Of a stretch of 64,000 nucleotides of DNA, positions 45,234 to 54,462 are shown piece by piece (position 1 is the first letter of the stretch; the number at the start of each line of letters is the position of its first letter). The stretch lies in assembly GCA_017643925.1 (NCBI GenBank), contig JAEPML010000018.1, forward strand, positions 27,943-91,942. Direction: 5' to 3'. The DNA comes from Roseibium sp. (GTDB lineage: Bacteria > Pseudomonadota > Alphaproteobacteria > Rhizobiales > Stappiaceae). The translations under genes and the position numbers were made by a program. Under the pieces are notes generated by a model. The model did no database searches. It was not told the origin of the DNA and saw only the letters and a program-made list of their open reading frames with translations.

Positions 45234-46285
45234 GTCAGCGCTACTCCGGTTTCTGGATCAAAGCCCGCACGGGCCTTGTTGAATTCCCGGAGTCTCTTGA
45301 AGACGTCAACACCCAATTGCGAATAAGCATCCAGAAGGTCGACAAGAACCCAGTTTTCGCGGATCAATCCGTTTTCCACGCGCCAGAAATCAAGGCTGCG
45401 CATGGTGATCTTCTTGCCAGACGGAGCGATGCCCATCCAGCCATCGTGGGTAACCGTCTGGATCATGTTCGGCCAGCCGGTGACAGCTGCGTAATTCCGG
45501 TCGCCGAAGAAATGATATTCGATCTGGTCCACATACTGCCCGCGATCGGGCATGCCGTTCAGAAACGGGATCTGGTGCCAGTTCCGAAAGCCCTTGATAC
45601 CCCGCCCCGTGCCGATACCGGAGGGACCGTACCAGCTCATGCGCGGATGCCAGAATTTCGGCATTTCCATGACTTCCGGTCCACCTTGGGACGGGTGCCG
45701 TTTCAAATGTTCCAGCATGTCGATGATGTGCTGGCAGGTACTCCGCCCTGTGTCCTCATCATAAGGACCGGGCACAAGCCCGTCCTCGGTTGCCGGACCC
45801 GGGACATGCCACTCGCGTCCAAGGCTCGGAGCCATGGGCCAGGCATTCGCCTGGATCATCACTTCCGGAATGTCCCAGAGCGCCTGGAACTCGACCACCT
45901 TGTCGTCAACGAAACGGTAGAATTCGTGGAACCGCATGGTCACCTGGTGACCGGTTGCTGGAATGTCGAGCCAGGGTTTCTCGAAGGAGCCGGTATAGTA
46001 TCCACCGCAGCCAACCCAGTTTTGCCCTTCCGGCGTGGGTCCGGCCATGACGATAGTGTCCCGTCTTTCCAGATCGGGGATCGCCCTGAAGAGCGGTGCA
46101 TAAGCCTTGTCGTAGAAGGCGTCTGTACCGGCCGTATCCTCAAAGGGGCAGCTCAGGCGAAACAGGACATCGGGCGTGCACAGATCCGAAAGCGCCTTGC
46201 GCACGGCCCCTTCCTCGAAGTCGTACATCGCAGCCCTCAGGGGCTGCATCAATTCCTTGTGGCGTGTGTGTCTGTCAGTGGTCAT
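45230..46285 (-). CDS. Two-domain SnoaL/NTF2-fold protein
   Basis: The ATG at 46285 overlaps the GST stop (ATGA) and gives 351 residues; the longer frame is a shadow of GST. Both halves are NTF2-like. The second carries the shared signature of this group: THDGWMGIAPSGKKITMRSL, DFWRVENGLIRENWVLVD, then QLGVDVFKR. The first half has FHEFYRFVDDKVVEFQALWDIPEVM. It is closely related to the proteins at 48904 and 54463. No cofactor motif is present, as is normal for SnoaL-type enzymes. Confidence 0.85.
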   Translation of the reverse strand: MTTDRHTRHKELMQPLRAAMYDFEEGAVRKALSDLCTPDVLFRLSCPFEDTAGTDAFYDKAYAPLFRAIPDLERRDTIVMAGPTPEGQNWVGCGGYYTGSFEKPWLDIPATGHQVTMRFHEFYRFVDDKVVEFQALWDIPEVMIQANAWPMAPSLGREWHVPGPATEDGLVPGPYDEDTGRSTCQHIIDMLEHLKRHPSQGGPEVMEMPKFWHPRMSWYGPSGIGTGRGIKGFRNWHQIPFLNGMPDRGQYVDQIEYHFFGDRNYAAVTGWPNMIQTVTHDGWMGIAPSGKKITMRSLDFWRVENGLIRENWVLVDLLDAYSQLGVDVFKRLREFNKARAGFDPETGVALT

Positions 46286-46914
46286 GCACCTGGAACTTTC
46301 ATGCCGGAAAAGTCGATCATTACGTTTTTGCGATAGGCCGGCCGAGCACAAAGCGCGTCGTAGTAGGAACGCAAGTGAGGCAGGTCCGCGCGGTCGATCT
46401 CGAGCTCGTAGTAACGGTAGAGAAGGCTGCCGATCTGGTAGTCGACAAGGTTGAGTTTCTCGCCGCCAAGATACGGACCTTTGATCAGGTTCTGGATAAT
46501 GCCCATGGCCTGTTTCAGACCCGCAGTCGCCTTGCCCATCGCCGTATGATCGCGTTCGTCCGCAGGCGTCCGGATGAGCTGCCAGAAAAGGGTCGGGATC
46601 AGCGGAATATAGATATGTTGCCGGGACATGTCCGCCCAGCGCTCAATCTGGGCAGCCGCCATCGGGTCGCTCGGGTGCACCCCATACTGGCGCACCAGAT
46701 AGCGCAGGATGGTGGCGGCCTCGGACAGGGACTGGCCACCGGTTTCCAGAACCGGAACAAGGCCCAGCGGGTTCATTGCAAGATATTCCGGCGTATCGTT
46801 GCCGCCGAAGTGACCACCCACATCCAGCCGTTCGTATTGCAGTCCCAGCTCTTCAAGACACCAGGCGACGGGTTGAACATTTGCGGATGTAATGCGGCCA
46901 TAAAGCGTAATCAT
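46282..46914 (-). CDS. Glutathione S-transferase
   Basis: The 210-residue protein has an N-terminal thioredoxin-like domain with the GSH-binding segments NPLGLVPVLE and SLSEAATILRYL, followed by an all-helical domain. The residue that activates GSH may be the Ser of RITSANVQ. In degradative operons such enzymes cleave ethers, open epoxides, isomerise or remove halides. Together with the zinc thiol-transferase homologue it hints at thiol chemistry in this pathway. It overlaps both neighbours by four bases. Confidence 0.9.
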   Translation of the reverse strand: MITLYGRITSANVQPVAWCLEELGLQYERLDVGGHFGGNDTPEYLAMNPLGLVPVLETGGQSLSEAATILRYLVRQYGVHPSDPMAAAQIERWADMSRQHIYIPLIPTLFWQLIRTPADERDHTAMGKATAGLKQAMGIIQNLIKGPYLGGEKLNLVDYQIGSLLYRYYELEIDRADLPHLRSYYDALCARPAYRKNVMIDFSGMKVPGA

Positions 46915-48221
46915 TCTGCTGCTTCTCCATAGGGTACGTTTCCGCCGCCGTAACGGCGTACCCGTATATTGGCCTGTTCGGCATGGCCGACAAATCCTTC
47001 AAGCATGCAGAGGCGCGAGCAATAGGCGCCGATCTCGGCGGCCGCCGCGTCGGTCAGAACCTTCTGGTAGGAATGTGTCTTCAGGAATTTGCCAACCCAG
47101 AGACCACCTGTGTATCGGCCGGCCTTCTTGGTGGGCAGCGTGTGGTTAGTACCGATGACCTTGTCGCCATTTGCAACATTCGTGCGTGCGCCAAGGAAAA
47201 GTGCACCGTAGCAGGTCATGTTTTCCAGGAACCAGTCATCACGGTCCGTCATGACCTGAACGTGTTCGGACGCAATGTCGTCCGCGACTTCCAGCATTTC
47301 CTCGTAGGTGTCGCACAGGATCACCTCGCCATAATCCTCCCAGGACTTTGACGCCGTGTCGGCCGTCGGCAGGATTTTCAGGAGACGGTCGATCTCGCTC
47401 AGCGTTTCCGTTGCCAGTTTCCGTGAGTTGGTCACCAGGACAGCTGGCGTATTGTAGCCGTGCTCCGCCTGGCCGAGCAGGTCGGTCGCGCACAGTTCAG
47501 CGTCCACCGTTTCGTCGGCAATCACCATGGTTTCCGTCGGTCCGGCAAACAGGTCGATCCCGACACGTCCGAACAACTGACGCTTGGCTTCTGCGACAAA
47601 GGCGTTTCCAGGGCCAACCAGCATGTGAACCGGATCGATGGTCTCCGTGCCGATCGCCATGGCTCCAACCGCCTGGATCCCGCCAAGCACGTAGATCTCG
47701 TGGGCACCGCCAAGATGCATCGCCGCGATGACAGCCGGGTTCGGCGCTCCCTTGAAAGGAGGCGTTGCCGCGATGATGCGCGGTACCTTGGCAACCGAGG
47801 CCGTCGCAACGGACATGTGAGCGGAGGCCACCATCGGGAATTTTCCGCCCGGCACATAACAGCCGACCGACTGAACCGGAATGTTCTTGTGACCCAGGAT
47901 CACGCCGGGCATCGTCTCGACTTCAATGTCCAGGATCGAGTCGCGCTGTGCCTGGGCAAACTTGCGAACCTGTTCCTGAGCGAATTTGATATCCGCCATG
48001 TCCCGGTCGGAAACCTGGTTCATCAGGGCGTCAATCTCGGACTGCGACAGGCGAAATGACGTTGGGGAATAGTTGTCGAACTTTTCTGACAGCTCCCGAA
48101 CCGCCGCATCGCCCCGGGTTTCGATCTCCTTGAGCGTTCCCTCCACGATGGAGCGAACCTTGGCGTCATCTTCGGACCGTTCGGCTTCGGGCTTGCCGCG
48201 TTTCAGATACTCAATCGCCAT
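46911..48221 (-). CDS. HisD-family dehydrogenase (HpsN-like)
   Basis: The 436-residue NAD-dependent enzyme has the histidinol-dehydrogenase fold: SVGCYVPGGKFPM, VGPGNAFVAEAKRQL, LFAGPTETMVIADE, and zinc-site segments LLGQAEHGYNT, GTNHTLPT and GFVGHAEQA. Not being near his genes, it more likely belongs to the catabolic branch that includes HpsN, which oxidises 2,3-dihydroxypropane-1-sulfonate to sulfolactate in two NAD-linked steps. HpsN itself is one possibility; other primary alcohols cannot be excluded. A LacI-type operator 82 bases upstream implies a second promoter inside the operon. Confidence 0.87.
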   Translation of the reverse strand: MAIEYLKRGKPEAERSEDDAKVRSIVEGTLKEIETRGDAAVRELSEKFDNYSPTSFRLSQSEIDALMNQVSDRDMADIKFAQEQVRKFAQAQRDSILDIEVETMPGVILGHKNIPVQSVGCYVPGGKFPMVASAHMSVATASVAKVPRIIAATPPFKGAPNPAVIAAMHLGGAHEIYVLGGIQAVGAMAIGTETIDPVHMLVGPGNAFVAEAKRQLFGRVGIDLFAGPTETMVIADETVDAELCATDLLGQAEHGYNTPAVLVTNSRKLATETLSEIDRLLKILPTADTASKSWEDYGEVILCDTYEEMLEVADDIASEHVQVMTDRDDWFLENMTCYGALFLGARTNVANGDKVIGTNHTLPTKKAGRYTGGLWVGKFLKTHSYQKVLTDAAAAEIGAYCSRLCMLEGFVGHAEQANIRVRRYGGGNVPYGEAAE

Positions 48222-48302
48222 GTTTCTTCCCTTTCAAGACATCATTCCGGGATTTTCTTTCCGTGAATCCCTGGACCCGATGCCCTCTTCGTTTCGACTC
48301 AA

Positions 48303-48320
48303 TTTGCATACGTATGCAGA
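48303..48320. promoter_or_regulatory. Proposed LacI-type operator before the HisD-like gene
   Basis: TTTGCATACGTATGCAGA contains a perfect 14-base palindrome TGCATACGTATGCA with a central CG, as in many LacI-family operators. It shares the TGCAT/ATGCA arms with the two sites at 54345 and 54400. Confidence 0.65.
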
Positions 48321-48370
48321 ACAATCAAGCGCCTTTTGAAAAATCGCTTCAAAGGCGCGGCAAATTCGGT

Positions 48371-48907
48371 TCAGGCGGCCCTTTCCGGCGCAGGTGGCTG
48401 GCGCTCCCCACGATCAAAGGCTTCCCAGCCTTCCCCGTCGAACACATCCTTGCCGAGCTGGGCCAGGACATGCGGGAAATCGACCATCACCCAGTTGTCG
48501 ACAATCTTCCCGTCGACGACTTTCCAGAAGTCCATGTAGCGGATTTCAACTCTCTTGCCCGTCGGCGCAATGCCCATGAACTCGCCCGAGTGGGTGGCTT
48601 CCTGCCGACCGAAAGCTGCCGCCCATTCGCCCATGTAGAGCCGGGCCTCATCCACGCAGACCTTGTCTGAAAACGCGGCCTGAAAAGGCTTTTGCCAATT
48701 GTTCTGAAATTCCTTGAGCCCGGTCTTGGTGCCGCACCCGGTGTTGCCGAGCCAGCGGAAACCGTCGGCGAAAAATTCGCCGATATCCCCGATCCTGTGA
48801 TCGTTGAGACCATCCACCATGTCTTCAATGACACGCCTGGTGTCTTCCGTTTTGGACATGTCCGTGTCGCGGCTCAACACCGCCTGTTCGGGACGCGATC
48901 CCTTCAT
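48371..48907 (-). CDS. Single-domain SnoaL/NTF2-fold protein
   Basis: The 178-residue protein matches one half of the larger paralogues. Its core has GEFFADGFRWLGNTGCGTKTGLKEF, THSGEFMGIAPTGKRVEIRYMD, FWKVVDGKIVDNWVMVD and QLGKDVF. The start overlaps the stop of the upstream paralogue (ATGA), suggesting both are made in equal amount and might form a complex. A second possible ATG is 16 codons in. The active-site candidate is the Asp/His set of the THSG strand. Confidence 0.85.
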   Translation of the reverse strand: MKGSRPEQAVLSRDTDMSKTEDTRRVIEDMVDGLNDHRIGDIGEFFADGFRWLGNTGCGTKTGLKEFQNNWQKPFQAAFSDKVCVDEARLYMGEWAAAFGRQEATHSGEFMGIAPTGKRVEIRYMDFWKVVDGKIVDNWVMVDFPHVLAQLGKDVFDGEGWEAFDRGERQPPAPERAA

Positions 48908-49938
48908 GCAGCTTTCTCCGATGGATATTGTGTGGTTGAGAGCGCGTCCATGCGCGCAAAGACGTCGACGCCGAGCTGGCGGTAGAGATCAAGCATGTCG
49001 ACCATGACCCAGTTTTCACGTATCCGACCGTCTTCGACACGCCAGAAATCGAGACTTCGCCGCGTGAACCGCTTTCCGGTTGGCGCAAGACCGAGGAACC
49101 CGTCTCCGGAATGGGTCGCCGTTCCTGAAGGCCAGCCGGTGAAGGCAACCAGGTCCTGATCGCCAAAGAAGACCCCTTCTTTGAGCGCGCGCACATTCTC
49201 CGACAGCCCTCGGCGGAAGCTTTTCAGGACAACGTCCCGTATGCCCGCATGCCCTCTTGCAGACCCGATGCCTGTGGAACCGAACCATGAGCAGTTTTCA
49301 TGCCAGTAGCGGGCAAGCCCCCGATCCGGTGTCTCGGCGTCGCCTTGTCTGAGGTCATGCAACATGTCCCAGACAATCCTCACGGACCGGTCGGCAGCCT
49401 CCTCATCGAAAGGAGCCTCGACAAGGCCCTTTCCGTTGGCAGGCCCCGGACACATCCATTCCACGCCGAGTTGCTGTGCCATGGGCCAGAAGCCAGCCTG
49501 CAACATCACTTGCGGAATGTCCCAGATGGCTTCCATCTCGACGATCCTGTAGCCTTCAATGCGCAGATATTCGTGGTAGCGCATGAAGACGGGTTTGCCG
49601 TGTGCCGGGATGGTAAGCCACGGACGGTGAAGCGTGCCGACAAAATTGCCGCCGAGCCCGACCCAGTTTCCTTCCTTGCCCTCGCCCCAGCGAGGACCAG
49701 CCATGAAAATGAAATCCCGTTTTTCCAGATCGGGCATGGCTGCCAGCAAGGGGGCATAGACGCGTTCGCACAGGTCGATGGGGCCGTTGACGTCCTGATA
49801 GGGGAAACACAGTCGGATCCGGGCGTCAGGTGCGAACGCGTCCATGATTGCGCGCTTTATGCTGTCCTGATCTCCCTGCAAAAGCGCAGCACGCAGGGGC
49901 GCCAGCAGGGTCTTGTTGCGATCGTGGACGGACATCAT
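48904..49938 (-). CDS. Two-domain SnoaL/NTF2-fold protein
   Basis: The 344-residue protein parallels that at 45230: an N-terminal half with DAFAPDARIRLCFPYQDVNG and MRYHEYLRIEGYRIVEMEAIWDI, and a C-terminal half with THSGDGFLGLAPTGKRF, RSLDFWRVEDGRIRENWVMVD and QLGVDVFARMD. It overlaps the permease gene upstream by four bases (ATGA), so uptake and first enzymatic steps are coupled. Confidence 0.85.
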   Translation of the reverse strand: MMSVHDRNKTLLAPLRAALLQGDQDSIKRAIMDAFAPDARIRLCFPYQDVNGPIDLCERVYAPLLAAMPDLEKRDFIFMAGPRWGEGKEGNWVGLGGNFVGTLHRPWLTIPAHGKPVFMRYHEYLRIEGYRIVEMEAIWDIPQVMLQAGFWPMAQQLGVEWMCPGPANGKGLVEAPFDEEAADRSVRIVWDMLHDLRQGDAETPDRGLARYWHENCSWFGSTGIGSARGHAGIRDVVLKSFRRGLSENVRALKEGVFFGDQDLVAFTGWPSGTATHSGDGFLGLAPTGKRFTRRSLDFWRVEDGRIRENWVMVDMLDLYRQLGVDVFARMDALSTTQYPSEKAA

Positions 49939-50816
49939 CCCTTGACGGCTCCCGCGGTCAGGCCGCTGACAATCTGGCGTTGGAAGAAGAGGATCAAGAC
50001 GAAGAGCGGTGCGGTGGCCGAAACCACAGCGGCAACGGCATACATGACTTTTCCTTCAACCTGCGTTGTGCCCAGGAAGCTGGCAATCGCGGGTATGATC
50101 GTCTCGTTTTCAGAACTGAGCAGCATCGCCGTCACGGCAAAGTCGTTGTAAGCCAGCAGGAAACTGAAAAGACCTGTCGTGATGACCCCCGGCCACATCA
50201 CCGGAATGATCACATGCCGGAAGGCCTGGAACCGCGTGCAACCGTCCACCATGGCGCTTTCGTCCATGTCCTTGGGAATATTCAGGAAGAAAGAGTGCAG
50301 CATCCACAGGGTGAAAGGCTGGTTGATGGCCACCAGAACAATGATTGTCGTCGGCAGGATGCCCCAGATGTTCCATTCAAAGAATGGCAGCAGGTAACCG
50401 GAAACGAGCGTGATATGCGGCATGGCGCGGAACACCAGCGCCGCCATCAGGATCCAGAAAGCGTATCGAAACCCCGAACGCGCCAATGCATATCCGCCAA
50501 GCGTGCCGAATGTCAGAGAAATGATCACGGTGAAGAAAACAACGATGCCGGAATTGAGCACGTTGCGCCAGAATCCTTCCGTGACCCACGCACCGTAATA
50601 ACCGGCACCAGTGAAGGCCCCTCCGGTTTCCTTGGCGGTGTTGACGCCATAGATGGCATTCATCCAGTCTGCCTTGGAAAAGAAGTCCGACTGCACCTTG
50701 AAACTGCCCCAGAACGTCCAGACGAATGGGAAGGCAGCAATGATCAACCACAATGCCACGAGGGCAAGGGAGATCAAGGTCAGCGGAGTGGTACGGGACT
50801 GTGCCTTTGTCGCCAT
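49935..50816 (-). CDS. Sugar/polyol ABC transporter permease (second, MalG-like)
   Basis: The ATG at 50816 with GAGGG upstream is preferred over 50852, which overlaps the other permease. The 293-residue protein has six membrane helices and the EAA loop segment DESAMVDGCTRFQAFRHVIIPVMWPG that contacts the ATPase. It belongs to the CUT1 carbohydrate family. It works with the permease at 50827. Confidence 0.92.
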   Translation of the reverse strand: MATKAQSRTTPLTLISLALVALWLIIAAFPFVWTFWGSFKVQSDFFSKADWMNAIYGVNTAKETGGAFTGAGYYGAWVTEGFWRNVLNSGIVVFFTVIISLTFGTLGGYALARSGFRYAFWILMAALVFRAMPHITLVSGYLLPFFEWNIWGILPTTIIVLVAINQPFTLWMLHSFFLNIPKDMDESAMVDGCTRFQAFRHVIIPVMWPGVITTGLFSFLLAYNDFAVTAMLLSSENETIIPAIASFLGTTQVEGKVMYAVAAVVSATAPLFVLILFFQRQIVSGLTAGAVKG

Positions 50817-50826
50817 GATCTTACCC

Positions 50827-51858
50827 TCAATGCGCTTTGCGGTTGAAATCACGCCAGGTGCGGATCAGCACCGGGGTCAGGAGAATGACAACGCCGACAA
50901 TGGTCATCATCGAGGTCGCTCCGGCTGATCCGTAGAGCGGATTGCCGCTTTCGCGCAGGTCATTGAAGATGATCCAGCTGAGCGATGTTGCATGGGCTTC
51001 GGCCGAGAAACTCACAATCGGTTCGAAGACACGGAAGTTGTCCATCAACAGCATGAGTGTCACGAACGACACCAGCGGCATGAGGTGCGGCACCACCACG
51101 TGGATCATGCGCTGCCACTTGGACGCCCCGTCGATCATGGCAGCCTCCATCGTGTCCTTCGAGACTGTCTGAAGGCCCGCATAGAAGGTGATGAAGCTGA
51201 ATGGCAGGGTGTGCCAGATGCCGTAGACAATCAGCATGATCCAGGTCAGCGAAGTCGAGGCCTTCAGGCTCAATGACGGATCGTCGAAAATGTATTGAAG
51301 TGTGGCGCCGATCACGCCATCGCCATCCACCATCCAGAACAGGATCAGGGAGCCGACAAGGGGAGTAACCAGAAACGGCAACAACGACACGAAAATCGAA
51401 GGCCCTTTAAGCAACCTGGGCAGATTGTTGACGCCGACCGCAATGGCGAGACCCAGGACAATAACCAGGGGGGTGACCACGGCAGTATAGGTAAGTGTAA
51501 AGATCAGAGCACGATAGAAGGGAAGGTTCAGGACCTGTCCCCAGAAGTCACCGAACGATTCTGATGTGGCCCAGGCTTCACCGACTTCGGCAAACGCAAG
51601 GTGTGACCGGTTGGTGTAGGTCCCAAAGCCGTTGAAACGACCGAGCGGCCGATCTTCGCGGAGCTTGGCGGTTGCTTCCGTGTCGATGGAAGTCGTCTTT
51701 TCACATCCAAACGGACCACAACTTTCGGAAACCAGCAGCACCTGCTCATGTTGAACAAACAGTGACTGGATAAAGACCGAAACGATTGGCAGCGCGATGA
51801 AGAGGATCATCGCTGAAAGCGTCGGCAGAATGAACCAGAAAAAAGTGCGATGCTTCAT
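50827..51858 (-). CDS. Sugar/polyol ABC transporter permease (first, MalF-like)
   Basis: The 343-residue permease has an N-terminal helix, a large periplasmic loop (about 35-110) containing CGPFGC, and the EAA segment EAAMIDGASKWQRMIHVVVPHL. The long first loop is typical of MalF-type partners and may contact the binding protein. It follows the binding-protein gene after a strong hairpin. Confidence 0.92.
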   Translation of the reverse strand: MKHRTFFWFILPTLSAMILFIALPIVSVFIQSLFVQHEQVLLVSESCGPFGCEKTTSIDTEATAKLREDRPLGRFNGFGTYTNRSHLAFAEVGEAWATSESFGDFWGQVLNLPFYRALIFTLTYTAVVTPLVIVLGLAIAVGVNNLPRLLKGPSIFVSLLPFLVTPLVGSLILFWMVDGDGVIGATLQYIFDDPSLSLKASTSLTWIMLIVYGIWHTLPFSFITFYAGLQTVSKDTMEAAMIDGASKWQRMIHVVVPHLMPLVSFVTLMLLMDNFRVFEPIVSFSAEAHATSLSWIIFNDLRESGNPLYGSAGATSMMTIVGVVILLTPVLIRTWRDFNRKAH

Positions 51859-51888
51859 GGCAGGCGTCCCGGTCGAAATTCGGCGAGG

Positions 51889-51914
51889 AAGAAGGGGCTC
51901 GCAAGCCCCTTCTT
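51889..51914 (-). other. mRNA hairpin between binding-protein and permease genes
   Basis: AAGAAGGGGCT and AGCCCCTTCTT form a perfect eleven-base stem with a CGCA loop. Without a U-tract it is best read as a 3'-stabilising structure that keeps binding-protein mRNA more abundant than permease mRNA. Confidence 0.65.
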
Positions 51915-51924
51915 GAACGAAGTC

Positions 51925-53169
51925 TTACTTCAGGAAACCGGCTTCCTTGGCAGAAGTCCGGTAAGCTGCTTCGATATCGGCCAGAGCCTTTTCAGCAGAC
52001 TCGTCGCCCTTCAGGAAGTCAGCAAGTTCAGCACCCAGTGCGTTATGGAGAAGCCCCATCTGAGGGATCATCGGGTAAGGCTTGGCACCTCCTCTTGCTG
52101 TCTCGGCAACACCGGCTGCCGCTGGACCGGGCTTGAAGCCTTCCAGGAGCCAAACGGCATCGTCATTGTTGGCCGCGACCATATCCGGGGTCAGGGCGCT
52201 CACCAGCGCGGCGAAGGTTGCTTCGGCTTCATCGTCGGAAACGTTGGTTGCAATGGAAATGCCATCCCACCAAAGGGTCGCGGACGGAACTGAGCCACCG
52301 GCCACGGTTGGCGCCGCCGAAAGAACAGTGTTCGACGTCACTTCTTCAGAAGAGCCCTCATCGTCGAGGATCGGCGCACCGCGTGACCCCCACATAATAC
52401 CGAGCGCAGCATCACCGGCTTCCCAGAGCCCCTGGGTTTCGTTTGAGGCATGCGTGAGGTGATCGGGATGAGCGTAATCAACAAGCGCCTTCATGACGGC
52501 GAGTGTTGCCAGGCCCTGCTCGTTGTTTATTGACGGTTCAGCAGATCCGGGAACAAAGAACTCGCCGCCGTGACCCAGGTAGATCATGTTGAAGATTTCA
52601 GCGATGTTCCAACCGGTTTTCAGGTTCATGACCAGCGGATGTTCCATGATGCCGGCAGCACGGATTTTCTCCAGCGCGTCCAGAACTTCCTCATAGGTCG
52701 CCGGAATACCATCCACGCCGGCCTGATCCAGAATGTCCTTGCGCGAGAACAGATGCTGGGAGTTCGCCATGAAGGCCACCGCCATCACGTTGCCATCGAT
52801 CGTGATCAACTGGTTCGGCTTGATATTGTCCTTGTACTTCTCGACCAGGTCGTTCAAAGGTCGCACAAGGCCGTCATTCATCAACTGGGTCAGCGTCGAA
52901 TTGGCCAGAATGACGGATGAGTATTCTGACGGATTTGGTGTCAATGCCGCGTTCATGATCTGACGCGCTTCCGTGGTGTGGTTGACGGCAAACTCCTCTG
53001 CGCCCGCGCCACAATTGGAATCGGCTCTGCCGGCAACGGCGTGAATGGCCGGGAAGTCACTGGCCAGAACGCGAATAGATTGTCCTTCCGGACCGCAATC
53101 CGCAGCAAAGGATGCAGTGCTCATCAGGCCGACAAAAGCCGTTGCAGTTACAAGCTTTCTCAGAAACAT
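51925..53169 (-). CDS. ABC transporter solute-binding protein (family 1)
   Basis: The 414-residue protein has a Sec signal (FLRKLVTATAFVGLMSTASFA) and a cluster-B binding-protein fold (IRVLASDFPAIHAV, NGLVRPLNDLVEKYKD-type second lobe, LWEAGDAALGIMWGSRGAP, DGISIATNVSDDE). These bind sugars, polyols, glycerol phosphates or related compounds. Two cysteines near the N-terminus (Cys25 and Cys53) may form a disulfide. AGGGAG precedes the ATG. Confidence 0.9.
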   Translation of the reverse strand: MFLRKLVTATAFVGLMSTASFAADCGPEGQSIRVLASDFPAIHAVAGRADSNCGAGAEEFAVNHTTEARQIMNAALTPNPSEYSSVILANSTLTQLMNDGLVRPLNDLVEKYKDNIKPNQLITIDGNVMAVAFMANSQHLFSRKDILDQAGVDGIPATYEEVLDALEKIRAAGIMEHPLVMNLKTGWNIAEIFNMIYLGHGGEFFVPGSAEPSINNEQGLATLAVMKALVDYAHPDHLTHASNETQGLWEAGDAALGIMWGSRGAPILDDEGSSEEVTSNTVLSAAPTVAGGSVPSATLWWDGISIATNVSDDEAEATFAALVSALTPDMVAANNDDAVWLLEGFKPGPAAAGVAETARGGAKPYPMIPQMGLLHNALGAELADFLKGDESAEKALADIEAAYRTSAKEAGFLK

Positions 53170-53261
53170 GTCTTTCTCCCTGTTTCTCTGAGGTCGGATG
53201 CGCGCCCCTATTCACGCATCGAGATTCACCCCGGGAACGGTTGCCCGGTGTTTGAAGAGGG

Positions 53262-54314
53262 CTAAGCCTTGATCCGGGCTCCGGTCGCACCGTCGAACAA
53301 GTGGCAGATGCCACTCGGAACGGAGATCGAGACCATGTCATCGATCTCGGCCCGGAAATTCTTGTCAGCCTTCACGGAGACAAGCGCACCACCAACACGG
53401 ATAGAGATCATTGTGGCGTCGCCCAGCAGTTCCAGCGTGTAGATGGGAGCATTGATCTGCCCCTGCCCCGGCTCGGCAATCGCTGCATCCTCTGCGCGGA
53501 ATCCAAGGGTCAACGCACCGGATGGCGCATCGACACCGGAGATCTCGACATTTTCAGCACGGAAAACACCGTCACTGACTTCGCCTTCCATGAGGTTCAT
53601 CGCCGGGTTGCCAATAAAACTCGCAACGAAGGTGTTGGCTGGATTGTCGTAGATTTCGGTCGGAGACCCGACCTGCTGAACCACACCACTCTTCATGACG
53701 ACCACGCGGTCGGCCAGCGTCATCGCCTCGATCTGGTCGTGCGTCACGTAGATCGTGGTCACCGCCAGTTCATGGGAAAGGTTCTTGATCTGGGCGCGCG
53801 TTGAGACACGCAGCTTCGCATCAAGGTTGGAAAGAGGCTCGTCCATGAGGAAGACGTTCGGTTCACGGACAATCGCCCTTGCAAGTGCAACACGCTGCCT
53901 CTGGCCGCCTGACAATTCGGCAGGCTTTCGGTGCATGAAGTCATCAAGCTCGACCATCTTAGACGCCCGACGGACCTTCTCGTCATGGGTTGATGGATCG
54001 ACGCCACGCACTTTCAAAGGAAAGCGGATGTTGTCGTAAACATTCATGTTCGGGTAAAGCGCGTAGGACTGGAACACCATCGCGACGTCCCGGTCCTTGG
54101 GCTCGAGATTGTTGACCACCTTTCCGTCGATGAGGATCTGGCCATCCGTTGCATCTTCCAGACCTGCGATCATCCGCATCGTCGTGGTCTTGCCGCACCC
54201 TGAAGGCCCAAGCAGCACAAGAAACTCGCGATCGGCAATCGTCAGGTTGAAATCCTCCACCCCAACAAAACTGCCCCAGCGTTTCGACACGTTTTTAAGC
54301 TGAATCTCAGCCAC
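53262..54314 (-). CDS. Sugar ABC transporter ATPase (UgpC/MsmK-like)
   Basis: A GTG at 54314 with GGGAGG upstream gives 350 residues; the longer frame would cross the operators and is rejected. Walker A is GPSGCGKTTT, signature LSGGQRQRVALARA, Walker B VFLMDEPLSNLDAKLR, and a C-terminal OB-type regulatory domain follows. It powers the two CUT1 permeases. It is the first gene of the leftward operon, directly downstream of two LacI-type operators. Confidence 0.93.
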   Translation of the reverse strand: MAEIQLKNVSKRWGSFVGVEDFNLTIADREFLVLLGPSGCGKTTTMRMIAGLEDATDGQILIDGKVVNNLEPKDRDVAMVFQSYALYPNMNVYDNIRFPLKVRGVDPSTHDEKVRRASKMVELDDFMHRKPAELSGGQRQRVALARAIVREPNVFLMDEPLSNLDAKLRVSTRAQIKNLSHELAVTTIYVTHDQIEAMTLADRVVVMKSGVVQQVGSPTEIYDNPANTFVASFIGNPAMNLMEGEVSDGVFRAENVEISGVDAPSGALTLGFRAEDAAIAEPGQGQINAPIYTLELLGDATMISIRVGGALVSVKADKNFRAEIDDMVSISVPSGICHLFDGATGARIKA

Positions 54315-54344
54315 GCCGCTCCTCCCAAACAGATCGTCGTCACT

Positions 54345-54364
54345 TTTTGCATTCCTATGCAAAA
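54345..54364. promoter_or_regulatory. Proposed LacI-type operator (ATPase-proximal)
   Basis: TTTTGCATTCCTATGCAAAA has perfect eight-base arms around a four-base centre. It lies 31 bases before the GTG of the ATPase gene and would block its promoter. Confidence 0.65.
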
Positions 54365-54399
54365 TAAGTAGACACACGGATCTTTCTTTGGCAATCATT

Positions 54400-54419
54400 T
54401 TTTGCATACGAATGCAAAA
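54400..54419. promoter_or_regulatory. Proposed LacI-type operator (centre of divergent promoter)
   Basis: TTTTGCATACGAATGCAAAA has the same eight-base arms as the site at 54345, 55 bases apart centre to centre. It lies 44 bases before the divergent SnoaL gene and could control both directions, with looping to the other sites possible. Confidence 0.7.
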
Positions 54420-54462
54420 AAGTTAAACTGAGTCGCCTCAACAACGCCCTTCAAGGTTCCTG

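Noticed and set aside
46911..48221. Histidine biosynthesis gene hisD
   Set aside because: No other his genes are near, and the operon context is catabolic; the HisD fold is shared by HpsN-type dehydrogenases.
53262..54407. Longer ATPase start at 54407
   Set aside because: It would run through both LacI-type operators; GTG at 54314 has a strong ribosome site.
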